From contig NZ_CALIIB010000010.1 in NCBI RefSeq assembly GCF_938020365.1, positions 1-21,280 of the forward strand: a stretch of 21,280 nucleotides of DNA, written 5' to 3'. Under the pieces are notes generated by a model. That model was not told where the DNA came from. It searched no databases and worked only from the letters and a program-made list of their open reading frames with translations. Source of the DNA: an uncultured Streptococcus sp. Its GTDB lineage: Bacteria > Bacillota > Bacilli > Lactobacillales > Streptococcaceae. Below, in pieces: positions 1 through 7,282 of the stretch. Made by a program: the position numbers and the translations under genes. Numbering within the stretch: position 1 is the first letter of the stretch; every line of letters starts with the position of its first letter.

Positions 1-740
1 ACATCCTCTACAACTTCATCTGGGATGAGTTTGCGGACTGGTACGTTGAGTTGACCAAGGAAGTTCTCTATAGCGATAACGAAGAAGAGAAAGTCATCAC
101 ACGTTCTGTTCTCCTTTACACTTTGGACAAGATCCTTCGTCTCCTTCACCCAATCATGCCATTCGTGACAGAGGAAATCTTTGGACAAATCTCAGAAGGC
201 TCTATCGTTACAGCAGAATACCCAACTGTTAACCCAGCCTTTGAAGACCTTGCAGCTCACACTGGCGTGGAAAGTCTCAAAGACTTGATCCGTGCTGTTC
301 GTAATGCGCGTGCGGAAGTAAACGTAGCACCAAGCAAGCCTATCACCATCCTTGTTAAGACAAGCGATAGCGACTTGGAAGCATTCTTTAACAGCAATGT
401 CAACTACATCAAACGCTTCACAAATCCAGAGCACTTAGAAATTGCATCAACCATCTCTGCACCTGAACTCGCAATGTCAAGCGTCATCACAGGAGCAGAA
501 ATCTACTTGCCACTCGCAGACCTCCTCAATGTCGAAGAAGAATTGGCTCGTCTCGATAAGGAACTGGCCAAATGGCAAAAAGAACTGGATATGGTCGGTA
601 AGAAGCTCTCTAACGAACGCTTCGTAGCCAATGCCAAACCAGAAGTCGTCCAAAAAGAACGCGACAAACAAGCTGACTACCAAGCGAAATACGACGCGAC
701 AGTGGCGCGGATTGATGAGATGAAGAAGTTGGTGAAATAA
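1..740 (+). CDS. valS: Valine--tRNA ligase, C-terminal part (partial)
   Basis: This is the 3' end of valyl-tRNA synthetase, which charges tRNA-Val with valine in the cytoplasm. The reading frame is open from base 3 at the window edge, so the gene starts outside the window. The first residues (NFIWDEFADWYVELTKEV) are typical of the ValS anticodon-binding domain. The segment around LHPIMPFVTEEIF continues that domain. The last ~65 residues are a charged helical stretch (NVEEELARLDKELAKWQKEL) that matches the C-terminal coiled-coil arm of ValS, which contacts the tRNA. The frame ends with TAA at 738-740 and is followed at once by a terminator. Base composition and codon use are those of the core genome, in sharp contrast to the next four genes. 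Confidence 0.95.
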   Translation, partial: ILYNFIWDEFADWYVELTKEVLYSDNEEEKVITRSVLLYTLDKILRLLHPIMPFVTEEIFGQISEGSIVTAEYPTVNPAFEDLAAHTGVESLKDLIRAVRNARAEVNVAPSKPITILVKTSDSDLEAFFNSNVNYIKRFTNPEHLEIASTISAPELAMSSVITGAEIYLPLADLLNVEEELARLDKELAKWQKELDMVGKKLSNERFVANAKPEVVQKERDKQADYQAKYDATVARIDEMKKLVK

Positions 741-746
741 ATTCAG

Positions 747-772
747 AAACACGGTGATGAGCCGTGTTTTTT
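747..772 (+). terminator. Rho-independent terminator of valS
   Basis: AAACACGG (747-754) pairs perfectly with CCGTGTTT (762-769) around a 7-base loop. The T-run continues to 772. It lies 6 bases after the valS stop, as expected for the valS terminator. Its T-tail runs directly into the -10 element of the next operon. Confidence 0.85.
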
Positions 773-780
773 GGTATAAT
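772..780 (+). promoter_or_regulatory. Extended -10 promoter of the four-gene insert
   Basis: TGG precedes a perfect TATAAT at 775-780, giving an extended -10 element (TGnTATAAT). No good -35 hexamer is visible; the -35 position falls inside the valS terminator hairpin. A start of transcription near 787 would give a very short leader for the methyltransferase gene. The promoter is an inference from consensus. Confidence 0.6.
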
Positions 781-814
781 AGACATAATAATTATGAACA
801 GAGAATATAAAGTG

Positions 815-2275
815 ATGGGTCAACAAAACTTTTTAAAGAAAAATGGTATTTACTACACTAGTAAATCATTAGCGAAAACTATGATTGATTGTTTAAATAT
901 TGATTATACAAAAGAGTTCACAATAATTGAACCCGCTGTTGGAGAGGGACATATTTTTTGTTTAATTGTTGAAGAGTTCCTAAAAAAGAATCAAAATAAA
1001 TGTCGAAAAAAAATAAAAAAGAAATTGGAAAGTAACTTTTCTGCATTTGATATTAGAGAAGACGCTATTAAACTATGTATTTCGAGACTTGATAAATTGG
1101 TTAGTAAATATTACAATGATCTATCAGTAAATTGGAATGTTTATATTTTTGATGCGTTAGATTATTATCAAAAATTTGATAAACAAAAAAAATACGATTA
1201 TGTTATTAGTAATCCTCCATATATTTCAAGAAAAAATATGGGCAAAGATATGGTTGATGAACTCAAAAAACATAGCAAATTCTGTAATCGATTTAACTTT
1301 GATATTTATTATTATTTCTTTGAGCTAGGACTGTCTCTCTGGAATAAAAAAGGAAAAATAAGTTATATTACTCCAAATAGTTATTTGAGAGCTAGAGGTG
1401 CTGAAACACTACTTCAAACATTAATCTCTAATAAATACATTGAAAAAATAATTGATTATGGTGATTTATTGAATTTTGAAGATGCAACAACATATACAGC
1501 AATCACGGTTATTTCTAATAAAAATGCTAATTTAGAGATTGTAAGTTCAAACAATACTAAATTAAAGAGTTTTTCATATGATGAACTGCATAAAAAAGAA
1601 ATTTATTATCTATATGATGAAAAATTTATGTATGAAGGAGGAGACTCCGTCTTACTGGGAGAAATAGCAGATATAAAAAATGGTTTAGCTACCTTACAAG
1701 ATAGTGTATTTATTATTGCTGAAGAAGATATAGTTGATGATTTGGAAGATAATTATGTTATAGAAAAAAAATCTAGACATTATCTTATTGAGAAAGCTAT
1801 TTTAAAAAAAGGAGTGCGAGTTTCTAATCTTAATAAAAAATATTATACAATCTTTCCCTATGATGATAGAAATCAGAAAATAATTACAATTAGTGAACGT
1901 TATCCATATACTTATGACTATTTAAGAAATGAGTTAAATGATTCTTTTCAAGAAAAGTATGGTATTTATTTTGGTCGGACTCAGGGAATGTTGAATTACT
2001 ATTCTCAAAAAATTATAATACCGAAGGTTGCTAATTTGGAAGATGTTCCATTTAAACAAATTGATTTTGGTTTTGTATTGGCTGGTATTTCAATTGTATT
2101 TTTAAGGGATCTGAGTCAGTCATCTTATAATAGAATTCTAAAATATTTAAATTCAAAACTTGTAGTCGATTATTTAAAAAGAATATCTAAGAACTATTCA
2201 TCAGGATATAAAAATATAAGCACTAACGATCTAAAAAAAATTAGAATCCCAATTAAGTTATTTGATGAGGAGTAA
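815..2275 (+). CDS. N6-adenine DNA methyltransferase, TaqI/Eco57I type
   Basis: This enzyme should transfer a methyl group from S-adenosylmethionine to adenine N6 in a specific DNA sequence. Visible motifs, numbered from the ATG at 815, are GIYYT at 11-15 (motif X region), EPAVGEG at 39-45 (motif I, AdoMet binding) and NPPY at 133-136 (catalytic motif IV). The C-terminal half, from about residue 275, begins with a KNGLATLQDSVFII segment typical of TaqI-like specificity domains, so it probably reads the target. There is no nuclease domain in this protein. The frame is open further up: an ATG at 794 and a GTG at 764 are alternatives. I prefer 815 because it leaves a short leader after the -10 at 775 with a weak GAGA Shine-Dalgarno, and methyltransferases of this type begin shortly before motif X. 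Three bases separate it from the next gene. The target sequence cannot be read from the protein. Confidence 0.88.
   Translation: MGQQNFLKKNGIYYTSKSLAKTMIDCLNIDYTKEFTIIEPAVGEGHIFCLIVEEFLKKNQNKCRKKIKKKLESNFSAFDIREDAIKLCISRLDKLVSKYYNDLSVNWNVYIFDALDYYQKFDKQKKYDYVISNPPYISRKNMGKDMVDELKKHSKFCNRFNFDIYYYFFELGLSLWNKKGKISYITPNSYLRARGAETLLQTLISNKYIEKIIDYGDLLNFEDATTYTAITVISNKNANLEIVSSNNTKLKSFSYDELHKKEIYYLYDEKFMYEGGDSVLLGEIADIKNGLATLQDSVFIIAEEDIVDDLEDNYVIEKKSRHYLIEKAILKKGVRVSNLNKKYYTIFPYDDRNQKIITISERYPYTYDYLRNELNDSFQEKYGIYFGRTQGMLNYYSQKIIIPKVANLEDVPFKQIDFGFVLAGISIVFLRDLSQSSYNRILKYLNSKLVVDYLKRISKNYSSGYKNISTNDLKKIRIPIKLFDEE
2267..2272 (+). promoter_or_regulatory. Shine-Dalgarno site of the dual-GHKL gene
   Basis: GAGGAG lies 6 bases before the ATG at 2279 and inside the last codons of the methyltransferase gene. 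It fixes the start of the ATPase gene and indicates translational coupling. Confidence 0.75.
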
Positions 2276-2278
2276 AAA

Positions 2279-4486
2279 ATGGGTGAAAAACTTAACTATA
2301 TCGTTGAAGATAATATTATTGCAGAGGTTTTAGGTAGAAATAATTTCTCAACAAAAGAATCTGCTATTTTAGAATTAATAAAAAATGCTTATGATGCCGG
2401 GGCTAGTAAGTTAAACTTAATTTTCAAAAAATCTGAGAATACAGGACGTTTAATGCTTGAAATAATAGATGATGGTTCTGGAATGAATGAAAATGATATT
2501 AGGCAAGCTTGGATGCATGTCGGTAAAAGTACCAGAGATTATAAAGATTCTGATACCGGACGAATTTTTGCAGGTTCAAAAGGAATTGGAAGGTTTGCCT
2601 TGGCTAGATTAGGTGAATCGGTTGATATGTTTACTAAGAAAAAATCTGAGGTTGGCTATCACTGGAAAACCAATTGGAATAGTTCAGAGATTGATATTGA
2701 TTATAATCTAGCTAGTCAAGGAACTAAAATTCAAATAAATGAATTAAGAGATAAATGGTCATCAAAAAGTATCAAACCGTTAAAAAATTATATAAGTAAG
2801 ACTTATAGAGATAGTAAAATGAAAATTTCTATAATGTTTTTAGTAGAAAATGGAGAAAGTTTAGAAGAGGAGACTGAGTTAATTTGGACAAATCCCAAAA
2901 TTGGAGAAAATTATCTTGAATCTATTTCAATCAATTATAATTCTAAGAATAAGATACTTTCTGGTCAAGTACTTTCAGATGAATTCAATGATTCTGTTTT
3001 AAAAATGACAAGCAAGAATATAAAAGAGTATTTGTTCGAACAAAATATGATTGACGAGTTAAATAAAGAAATCTCCGGATTAATAATTGAAGAAGAAGAT
3101 ATTAAAAAAGAAGATATAACAGAGCAAATGATTGCAGACTTATTAGAGGAAGTAGGTTCTTTTGAAGGTCAATTATATTTTAGTTTAAATAATGTTAGTC
3201 TGGTAGATAAAGAAAAATATGAATATAAATATACATCATTATCAAATAGATTTAAAACGGGGGTAATTTTATACAGAAATGCTTTTAGTATAGATTCTTT
3301 TGAGGGTAGAACAGACTGGTTAGAGCTTGGCAAACGTTCTGCTTCTTCACCAGCCGCCGCCTCACACCCAACAGGTTCTTGGAGAGTTCGTCGAAATCAA
3401 TTATCAGGTTACATTATAATTGATAAAGAAGAAAATTCTCATATTGAAGATATTTCAAATAGGCAAGGTATTGTTCAAAATATTCATTTTATTATTTTAA
3501 AGAAAATCATTGATAGTGCTTTAAAGGAATTCGAAAGTTATAGACAATCTATAATTAGAGATATTAGAAAAATAAAAGATAAAGAAAATCAAACATCAGT
3601 TATAAAAGAAGTTAATATTGAAGATAAAATTGACAGTATTATTGAACAAAGTAAATCCATAGAAGAATTAACTATTCAAGATTTGGTTGAAGTGAAAAAC
3701 AAACTCGTAGAGTATAAAAATAAAGTTATCGAGATCACATCTGAAAAAATGGAAGTGGAAGAAAATTATCGCTATGAAGCACAGTTGTTAAATGTTCTTG
3801 CTACTTTACAATTAAAAATAAGTTCGTTGAGCCATGAATTACATAATAATAGGAATACAATTGCTGTAAATCCTAAAAAAATTGAAGAAGCTTTAAAAAG
3901 AAAATATGATTGGGAGGAACTTAAGTCTGAAATTCCAAGTAGTAAGAATATTCCATTATTATTAGAAAATCTTGAAAAAGATTTAGAAAAAGTTTTGGAT
4001 CTCTCTGATACTATTATAGATGAAAATAAAAAAGAAAGATTCGAGCCACGAGAATATAGTTTAGAAGTTCTTGTGGAGGAGATAGTTGAAAAATGGAAAA
4101 CTCAATATAATTGGGTTAACTTTAAAATTAATTGTACCGGCGAAGATGTCATAATAATATCTTACGATTATTTAATGATTATACTCGATAACTTAATTCT
4201 TAATAGTGTGCAGGTGAATGAATATAGAAAAGAATTAGAAATATCGGTTGATTTCGATTACAATAAAGGGAAATTACTACTTGAATATTCTGACAATGGC
4301 AAAGGGCTTGATAAAAAATATAAAAATAATCCATTGAAAATATTAAATGTTCACGAAGGTACTAGAGAAGACGGTCATGGTTTAGGGATGTGGATGGTGA
4401 ATAACACAGTCTATAAACTCAATGGTAATATTAGTATTGATGGAGAAACAAATGGGTTTAATTTAAAAGCAGAAATGTATATATAA
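2279..4486 (+). CDS. Dual GHKL ATPase: MutL/Hsp90-like N-terminus, histidine-kinase-like C-terminus
   Basis: The protein has 735 residues and two Bergerat-fold ATP-binding modules. The N-terminal one shows the N box ELIKNAYDAGA (32-42), DDGSGM (64-69) and GSKGIGR (99-105), in the style of MutL, Hsp90 and MORC ATPases. A conserved-looking block, GKRSASSPAAASHPTGSW (351-368), follows the first module and may be part of its second (S5-like) domain. A charged helical or coiled-coil region spans about 400-505. Then comes SLSHELHNN, with His519 placed like the phosphorylated His of a kinase H-box. A second ATPase follows with LDNLILNS (636-643), DNGKG (672-676) and DGHGLGMW (698-705), the N, G1 and G2 boxes of histidine kinases. 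No membrane segment or signal peptide is seen, so it should be cytoplasmic. It lies between a DNA methyltransferase and a receiver-domain gene. I infer an ATP-driven DNA clamp or sensor that can pass phosphate to that receiver; kinase activity is unproven. Confidence 0.85.
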   Translation: MGEKLNYIVEDNIIAEVLGRNNFSTKESAILELIKNAYDAGASKLNLIFKKSENTGRLMLEIIDDGSGMNENDIRQAWMHVGKSTRDYKDSDTGRIFAGSKGIGRFALARLGESVDMFTKKKSEVGYHWKTNWNSSEIDIDYNLASQGTKIQINELRDKWSSKSIKPLKNYISKTYRDSKMKISIMFLVENGESLEEETELIWTNPKIGENYLESISINYNSKNKILSGQVLSDEFNDSVLKMTSKNIKEYLFEQNMIDELNKEISGLIIEEEDIKKEDITEQMIADLLEEVGSFEGQLYFSLNNVSLVDKEKYEYKYTSLSNRFKTGVILYRNAFSIDSFEGRTDWLELGKRSASSPAAASHPTGSWRVRRNQLSGYIIIDKEENSHIEDISNRQGIVQNIHFIILKKIIDSALKEFESYRQSIIRDIRKIKDKENQTSVIKEVNIEDKIDSIIEQSKSIEELTIQDLVEVKNKLVEYKNKVIEITSEKMEVEENYRYEAQLLNVLATLQLKISSLSHELHNNRNTIAVNPKKIEEALKRKYDWEELKSEIPSSKNIPLLLENLEKDLEKVLDLSDTIIDENKKERFEPREYSLEVLVEEIVEKWKTQYNWVNFKINCTGEDVIIISYDYLMIILDNLILNSVQVNEYRKELEISVDFDYNKGKLLLEYSDNGKGLDKKYKNNPLKILNVHEGTREDGHGLGMWMVNNTVYKLNGNISIDGETNGFNLKAEMYI

Positions 4487-4508
4487 AAATTATTAGTGGG
4501 GGTATGAT

Positions 4509-5129
4509 ATGACACAGCAGATTAAATTAATGTATGTGGATGATAAGCTAGATATGTTATTAATTGATTATTTAGATGGTTTTGAAAAAGATGACATAAA
4601 AATCGTTTATGATGAAATCACATTTGATAGTAGTAGAGATTATGAATCATTATTAACTGATAACAGAGTTTTAGAGTCTGATATTATTGTTATTGATTCT
4701 AAGTTGTTCGAGAATGAAAATGCAGAATCTGGTTCAAAATTTACTGGCCAAGAATTTAAATTGGTTTTAAGAATTTTAAATCCTTTTATAAAAGTAATTG
4801 TAATAAGTCAAAATAGGGATTTAGCAAATTATGGGGTTTTAAACAAATTTGCTACTTCTAAAGGTAATTCTTCTCAAGATGATGCTAATGATTTTTATAA
4901 TAAATCCTTAAAACCTACAATAGAAGAAGCAATAAAAGAAATAGTAGAGATGAGAAGAATTGGGAAGGAGTTAGAATTAAACAAAGGTGCTTATGAGGGA
5001 TCGTTGATTGTTGAAAATACACAAAATTTACTTAATAAAATAACATCGTATAGAGAATTAACAGACGAAAAAATCGATGAGCTAATAGATATTATAAAGA
5101 AGGAAGTATTGGAGAATAGAGATGAGTGA
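4509..5129 (+). CDS. Stand-alone receiver-domain (response-regulator-like) protein
   Basis: The 206-residue protein looks like a CheY-type receiver. The acidic pair Asp11-Asp12 follows strand 1 (LMYVDDK), Asp63 ends strand 3 (DIIVIDSK) at the phosphoacceptor position, Ser100 ends strand 4 (VIVISQN), and Lys135 sits in a KP motif (SLKP). These are the residues a working receiver needs. A loop of about 25 residues before the KP motif is longer than usual. The last ~65 residues are helical and charged, with no DNA-binding or enzymatic output domain that I recognise. The start at 4509 has a G-rich site (GTGGGGG, 4496-4502) upstream. It is 22 bases after the histidine-kinase-like ATPase gene and overlaps the HNH gene by 8 bases. 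I infer that it takes phosphate from His519 of the ATPase and acts by protein contact, perhaps on the HNH nuclease. Confidence 0.75.
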   Translation: MTQQIKLMYVDDKLDMLLIDYLDGFEKDDIKIVYDEITFDSSRDYESLLTDNRVLESDIIVIDSKLFENENAESGSKFTGQEFKLVLRILNPFIKVIVISQNRDLANYGVLNKFATSKGNSSQDDANDFYNKSLKPTIEEAIKEIVEMRRIGKELELNKGAYEGSLIVENTQNLLNKITSYRELTDEKIDELIDIIKKEVLENRDE

Positions 5130-5781
5130 TTATCGATTTGTGGGAGAAGAAGAAGCTGACGTTGCAAAAATTATTCAAGAAAAAAATCTATTAGCAGATG
5201 AAATCGATAAACGAATAAACAAAGATGACAATCTGGGGAAACATTATAATAAAATCAAAAATAAATGTTCTAATTATTATGAGACTTTTCAAGAAATTTA
5301 TCATCAAAAATGTGGCTACTGCGGTGTTTCAGTCGCTATAAATTCAGCACCTCAATATGAGTTAGATCATTTTATTCCTCAAAATAAGTCAGATCATTCT
5401 AGTAATGAATTAAAAAAAACATCTCCAAATGGAAAATCTGTAGATCATATCGAGAATCTTATATTTGCTTGTCGAAATTGCAATCAAGCAAAAAAAGAAT
5501 TTGATACAGGAAAGATTATTGATATAGTACACCCTGATGGGGAAAATATAAAAAAAGTCTTTGAACGAGATCAATATTATAAAATAGTTATCTCTCAAGA
5601 ATATTTAAACAATGAGGAGGTTAAATCATTCTATAGTAAAATGAAATTCGACTACGCATATAGGAAATTAGATTATCTATTGTTGAACCTTTACTTTTCT
5701 AAAAATGATAAAATAGATAAAATTTATAAAAGATTATTAGAACTTAGAAATAGTTTTCCAAGTTTGAATAAATTACAATAA
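5122..5781 (+). CDS. HNH endonuclease with zinc-binding CxxC pairs
   Basis: This 219-residue protein carries a complete HNH (ββα-metal) nuclease core. It has CGYC at 64-67, the catalytic-style DH at 82-83 (ELDHFIPQ), the middle Asn of the ENL motif at 112, and CRNCNQAK at 117-124, which gives the second zinc pair and the helix. Such domains cut DNA with a divalent metal. The flanking regions (1-60 and 130-219) are charged and helical and may bind partners or DNA. GGAG about 8 bases before the ATG at 5122 supports this start, which overlaps the receiver gene by 8 bases. Position and type make it the likely effector nuclease of the four-gene module, with the methyltransferase protecting host sites. 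A solo HNH protein of the McrA kind is the alternative. The activity is inferred from motifs only. Confidence 0.85.
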   Translation: MSDYRFVGEEEADVAKIIQEKNLLADEIDKRINKDDNLGKHYNKIKNKCSNYYETFQEIYHQKCGYCGVSVAINSAPQYELDHFIPQNKSDHSSNELKKTSPNGKSVDHIENLIFACRNCNQAKKEFDTGKIIDIVHPDGENIKKVFERDQYYKIVISQEYLNNEEVKSFYSKMKFDYAYRKLDYLLLNLYFSKNDKIDKIYKRLLELRNSFPSLNKLQ

Positions 5782-5910
5782 TATTTTAGAAAACAAGCCA
5801 TTACCTAATGAATTCTGTCAGTTCGAATAAACCAACGAGTTCAGAGTGCATGTAGAAATGAATCTAAAGTCATAGTATCTAACTTATTCTATATAAATCT
5901 TTTGGTATAA

Positions 5911-5970
5911 AGGCTCTAGGATTTCTGTGATGGATAAAACCATTGTAGAAATTCTGGGGCCTATTTTTTT
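5911..5970 (+). terminator. Long wobble-rich terminator hairpin before lysA
   Basis: Bases 5911-5933 pair over all 23 positions with 5940-5962 around the loop ATAAAA: 17 Watson-Crick pairs and 6 G-U pairs, with no mismatch when read as + strand RNA. The stem is followed by A and seven T's (5963-5970), which makes a Rho-independent terminator. On the - strand the six wobbles would be A-C mismatches, so the structure is built for + strand RNA. It would stop transcription from the insert before lysA. An extended -10-like TGGTATAAA at 5903-5911 sits at its left edge. Confidence 0.8.
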
Positions 5971-5991
5971 CTCATCCCCAGCCTACACTTG

Positions 5992-6000
5992 TGGTATAAT
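5992..6000 (+). promoter_or_regulatory. lysA: Extended -10 promoter of lysA
   Basis: TGG followed by a perfect TATAAT at 5995-6000 forms an extended -10, 31 bases before the lysA ATG. No clear -35 hexamer is seen upstream, which is tolerated at extended -10 promoters. The long terminator lies just before it, so lysA appears to be its own transcription unit. Confidence 0.65.
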
Positions 6001-6031
6001 ATTCTCAGTAAAAGAGAAAGTAGGAGCGTGT

Positions 6032-7282
6032 ATGAAAACTCCATTTATCAGTCGTGAGCGCTTGGCGGAGCTGACCGCGCAGTTTCCAACGCCTTTCCAT
6101 CTTTACGATGAGAAGGGGATTCGAGCGAGAGCGCGGGATTTGCATGAGGCCTTTGCTTGGAATTCTGGTTTTAAGGAATATTTTGCCGTCAAGGCGACAC
6201 CGAATCCTGCTATTTTAAAAATCCTCAAGGAAGAGGGCTGCGGGGTGGACTGTGCCAGCTATGTGGAGCTGCTCATGAGCCAAAAGCTGGGCTTTTCTGG
6301 AGATGAGATCATGTTTTCGTCCAATAATACGCCAGCCGAGGAGTTTCGTCTGGCGCGGGAGCTGGGAGCGACTATCAACCTGGATGCCTATGAAGATGTA
6401 GCTTTCTTGAAAGAAGTGGCTGGGATTCCCAAGGTGATCTCTTGCCGCTACAATCCCGGTGGTGTCTTTGAGCTAGGGACTAGTATCATGGATCATCCAG
6501 AGGAAGCCAAGTTTGGTATGACTAAAGCGCAGCTGATTCAGGCTTTCAAAGAGCTTAAGGAGCTGGGAGCAGAGACATTCGGCATTCATGCTCTCTTGGC
6601 CTCCAATACTGTCAGCAATGACTACTATCCAGCACTGGCGCGGCAGCTGTTTGAGCTGGCGGTCGAGGTATTAGAAGAAACGGGAATTAAGCTGGATTTT
6701 ATCAACCTGTCTGGCGGTGTCGGGGTCAATTATCAGCCTGATGGCGAGGAAAATGACATTGCGGTCATCGGTCAAGGAGTTCGTCAGGCTTATGAGGACA
6801 TCTTGACACCAGCTGGTCTGGGGCAGGTCAAGATTTTCACCGAGATGGGGCGTTTTATGCTGGCGCCTTTCGGTCTTTTGGTGACCAAGGTGACGCACAA
6901 AAAGCAAACCTATCGGACTTATCTAGGAGTGGATGCTTCTGCGGTCAATCTCCTGCGTCCGGCTATGTATGGAGCCTATCACCATATTACCAATATGGAT
7001 CGGCCAGAAGGACCGACGGAGATTGTCGATGTGGTCGGCAGCCTCTGCGAAAACAACGACAAATTTGCCATCCAGCGGGAGCTACCTGTCAGTCAGATTG
7101 GCGATACGCTGGTCATTCACGATACTGGTGCCCACGGCTTCTCCATGGGCTACCAATACAATGCCAAATTGCGCTCTAGCGAGCTTCTCCTGGAGGAAAA
7201 TGGGCAGGCTCGCATGATTCGTCGGGCAGAAAGGCCAGAAGATTATTTCGCGACTCTCTATGGCTTTGATTTTGAAAAATAG
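6032..7282 (+). CDS. lysA: Diaminopimelate decarboxylase (PLP-dependent)
   Basis: LysA removes CO2 from meso-diaminopimelate to make L-lysine, which streptococci also use in their peptidoglycan peptide. The 416-residue protein is an alanine-racemase-fold (type III) PLP enzyme. It has the PLP lysine in YFAVKATPNP (Lys54), a glycine-rich phosphate loop SGGVGVNY, EMGRFMLAPFG, the active-site cysteine segment SLCENNDK (Cys339) and GAHGFSMGYQYN near the end. The open frame reaches back to 5927, but the ATG at 6032 has AGGAG 5 bases upstream (6022-6026) and matches the family N-terminus. The related carboxynorspermidine decarboxylase family is the alternative; length and N-terminus favour LysA. Codon use returns here to that of the core genome. 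Confidence 0.85.
   Translation: MKTPFISRERLAELTAQFPTPFHLYDEKGIRARARDLHEAFAWNSGFKEYFAVKATPNPAILKILKEEGCGVDCASYVELLMSQKLGFSGDEIMFSSNNTPAEEFRLARELGATINLDAYEDVAFLKEVAGIPKVISCRYNPGGVFELGTSIMDHPEEAKFGMTKAQLIQAFKELKELGAETFGIHALLASNTVSNDYYPALARQLFELAVEVLEETGIKLDFINLSGGVGVNYQPDGEENDIAVIGQGVRQAYEDILTPAGLGQVKIFTEMGRFMLAPFGLLVTKVTHKKQTYRTYLGVDASAVNLLRPAMYGAYHHITNMDRPEGPTEIVDVVGSLCENNDKFAIQRELPVSQIGDTLVIHDTGAHGFSMGYQYNAKLRSSELLLEENGQARMIRRAERPEDYFATLYGFDFEK

Larger units (their letters stand above)
775..5910 (+). other. AT-rich accessory island with putative modification/defence operon
   Basis: Between the valS terminator and the hairpin upstream of lysA lies about 5.1 kb whose composition is far more AT-rich than either flank. 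Its codons strongly favour A/T in third positions (AAA, AAT, TTA, ATA). It carries four co-oriented genes spaced 3 bases apart, 22 bases apart and overlapping by 8 bases. No integrase, transposase, tRNA target or convincing terminal repeat is visible, so how it entered is unknown. An 11-base direct repeat (TTTTGGTATAA at 769-779 and 5900-5910) flanks it, but it is also a promoter motif. I infer a horizontally acquired island; its exact edges are approximate. Confidence 0.75.

Noticed and set aside
764..814. Longer methyltransferase start at the GTG at 764
   Set aside because: It begins inside the valS terminator hairpin and upstream of the likely -10, so it would not be transcribed from the insert promoter. 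It has no ribosome-binding site.
769..5910. 11-base direct repeat TTTTGGTATAA at 769-779 and 5900-5910 as an attachment site or target duplication
   Set aside because: It is the extended -10 motif of these streptococci; TTTGGTATAAT also occurs at 7289-7299 and TGTGGTATAAT at 5990-6000. Without an integrase the repeat is not evidence of a mobile element.
5954..5981. Hairpin CTGGGG (5954-5959) with CCCCAG (5976-5981)
   Set aside because: It competes with the much longer 23-bp stem at 5911-5962 for the same arm and has no T-run after it.
5927..6031. lysA beginning at 5927
   Set aside because: That start lies in the long terminator stem and precedes the lysA -10. The ATG at 6032 has AGGAG and the family N-terminus.
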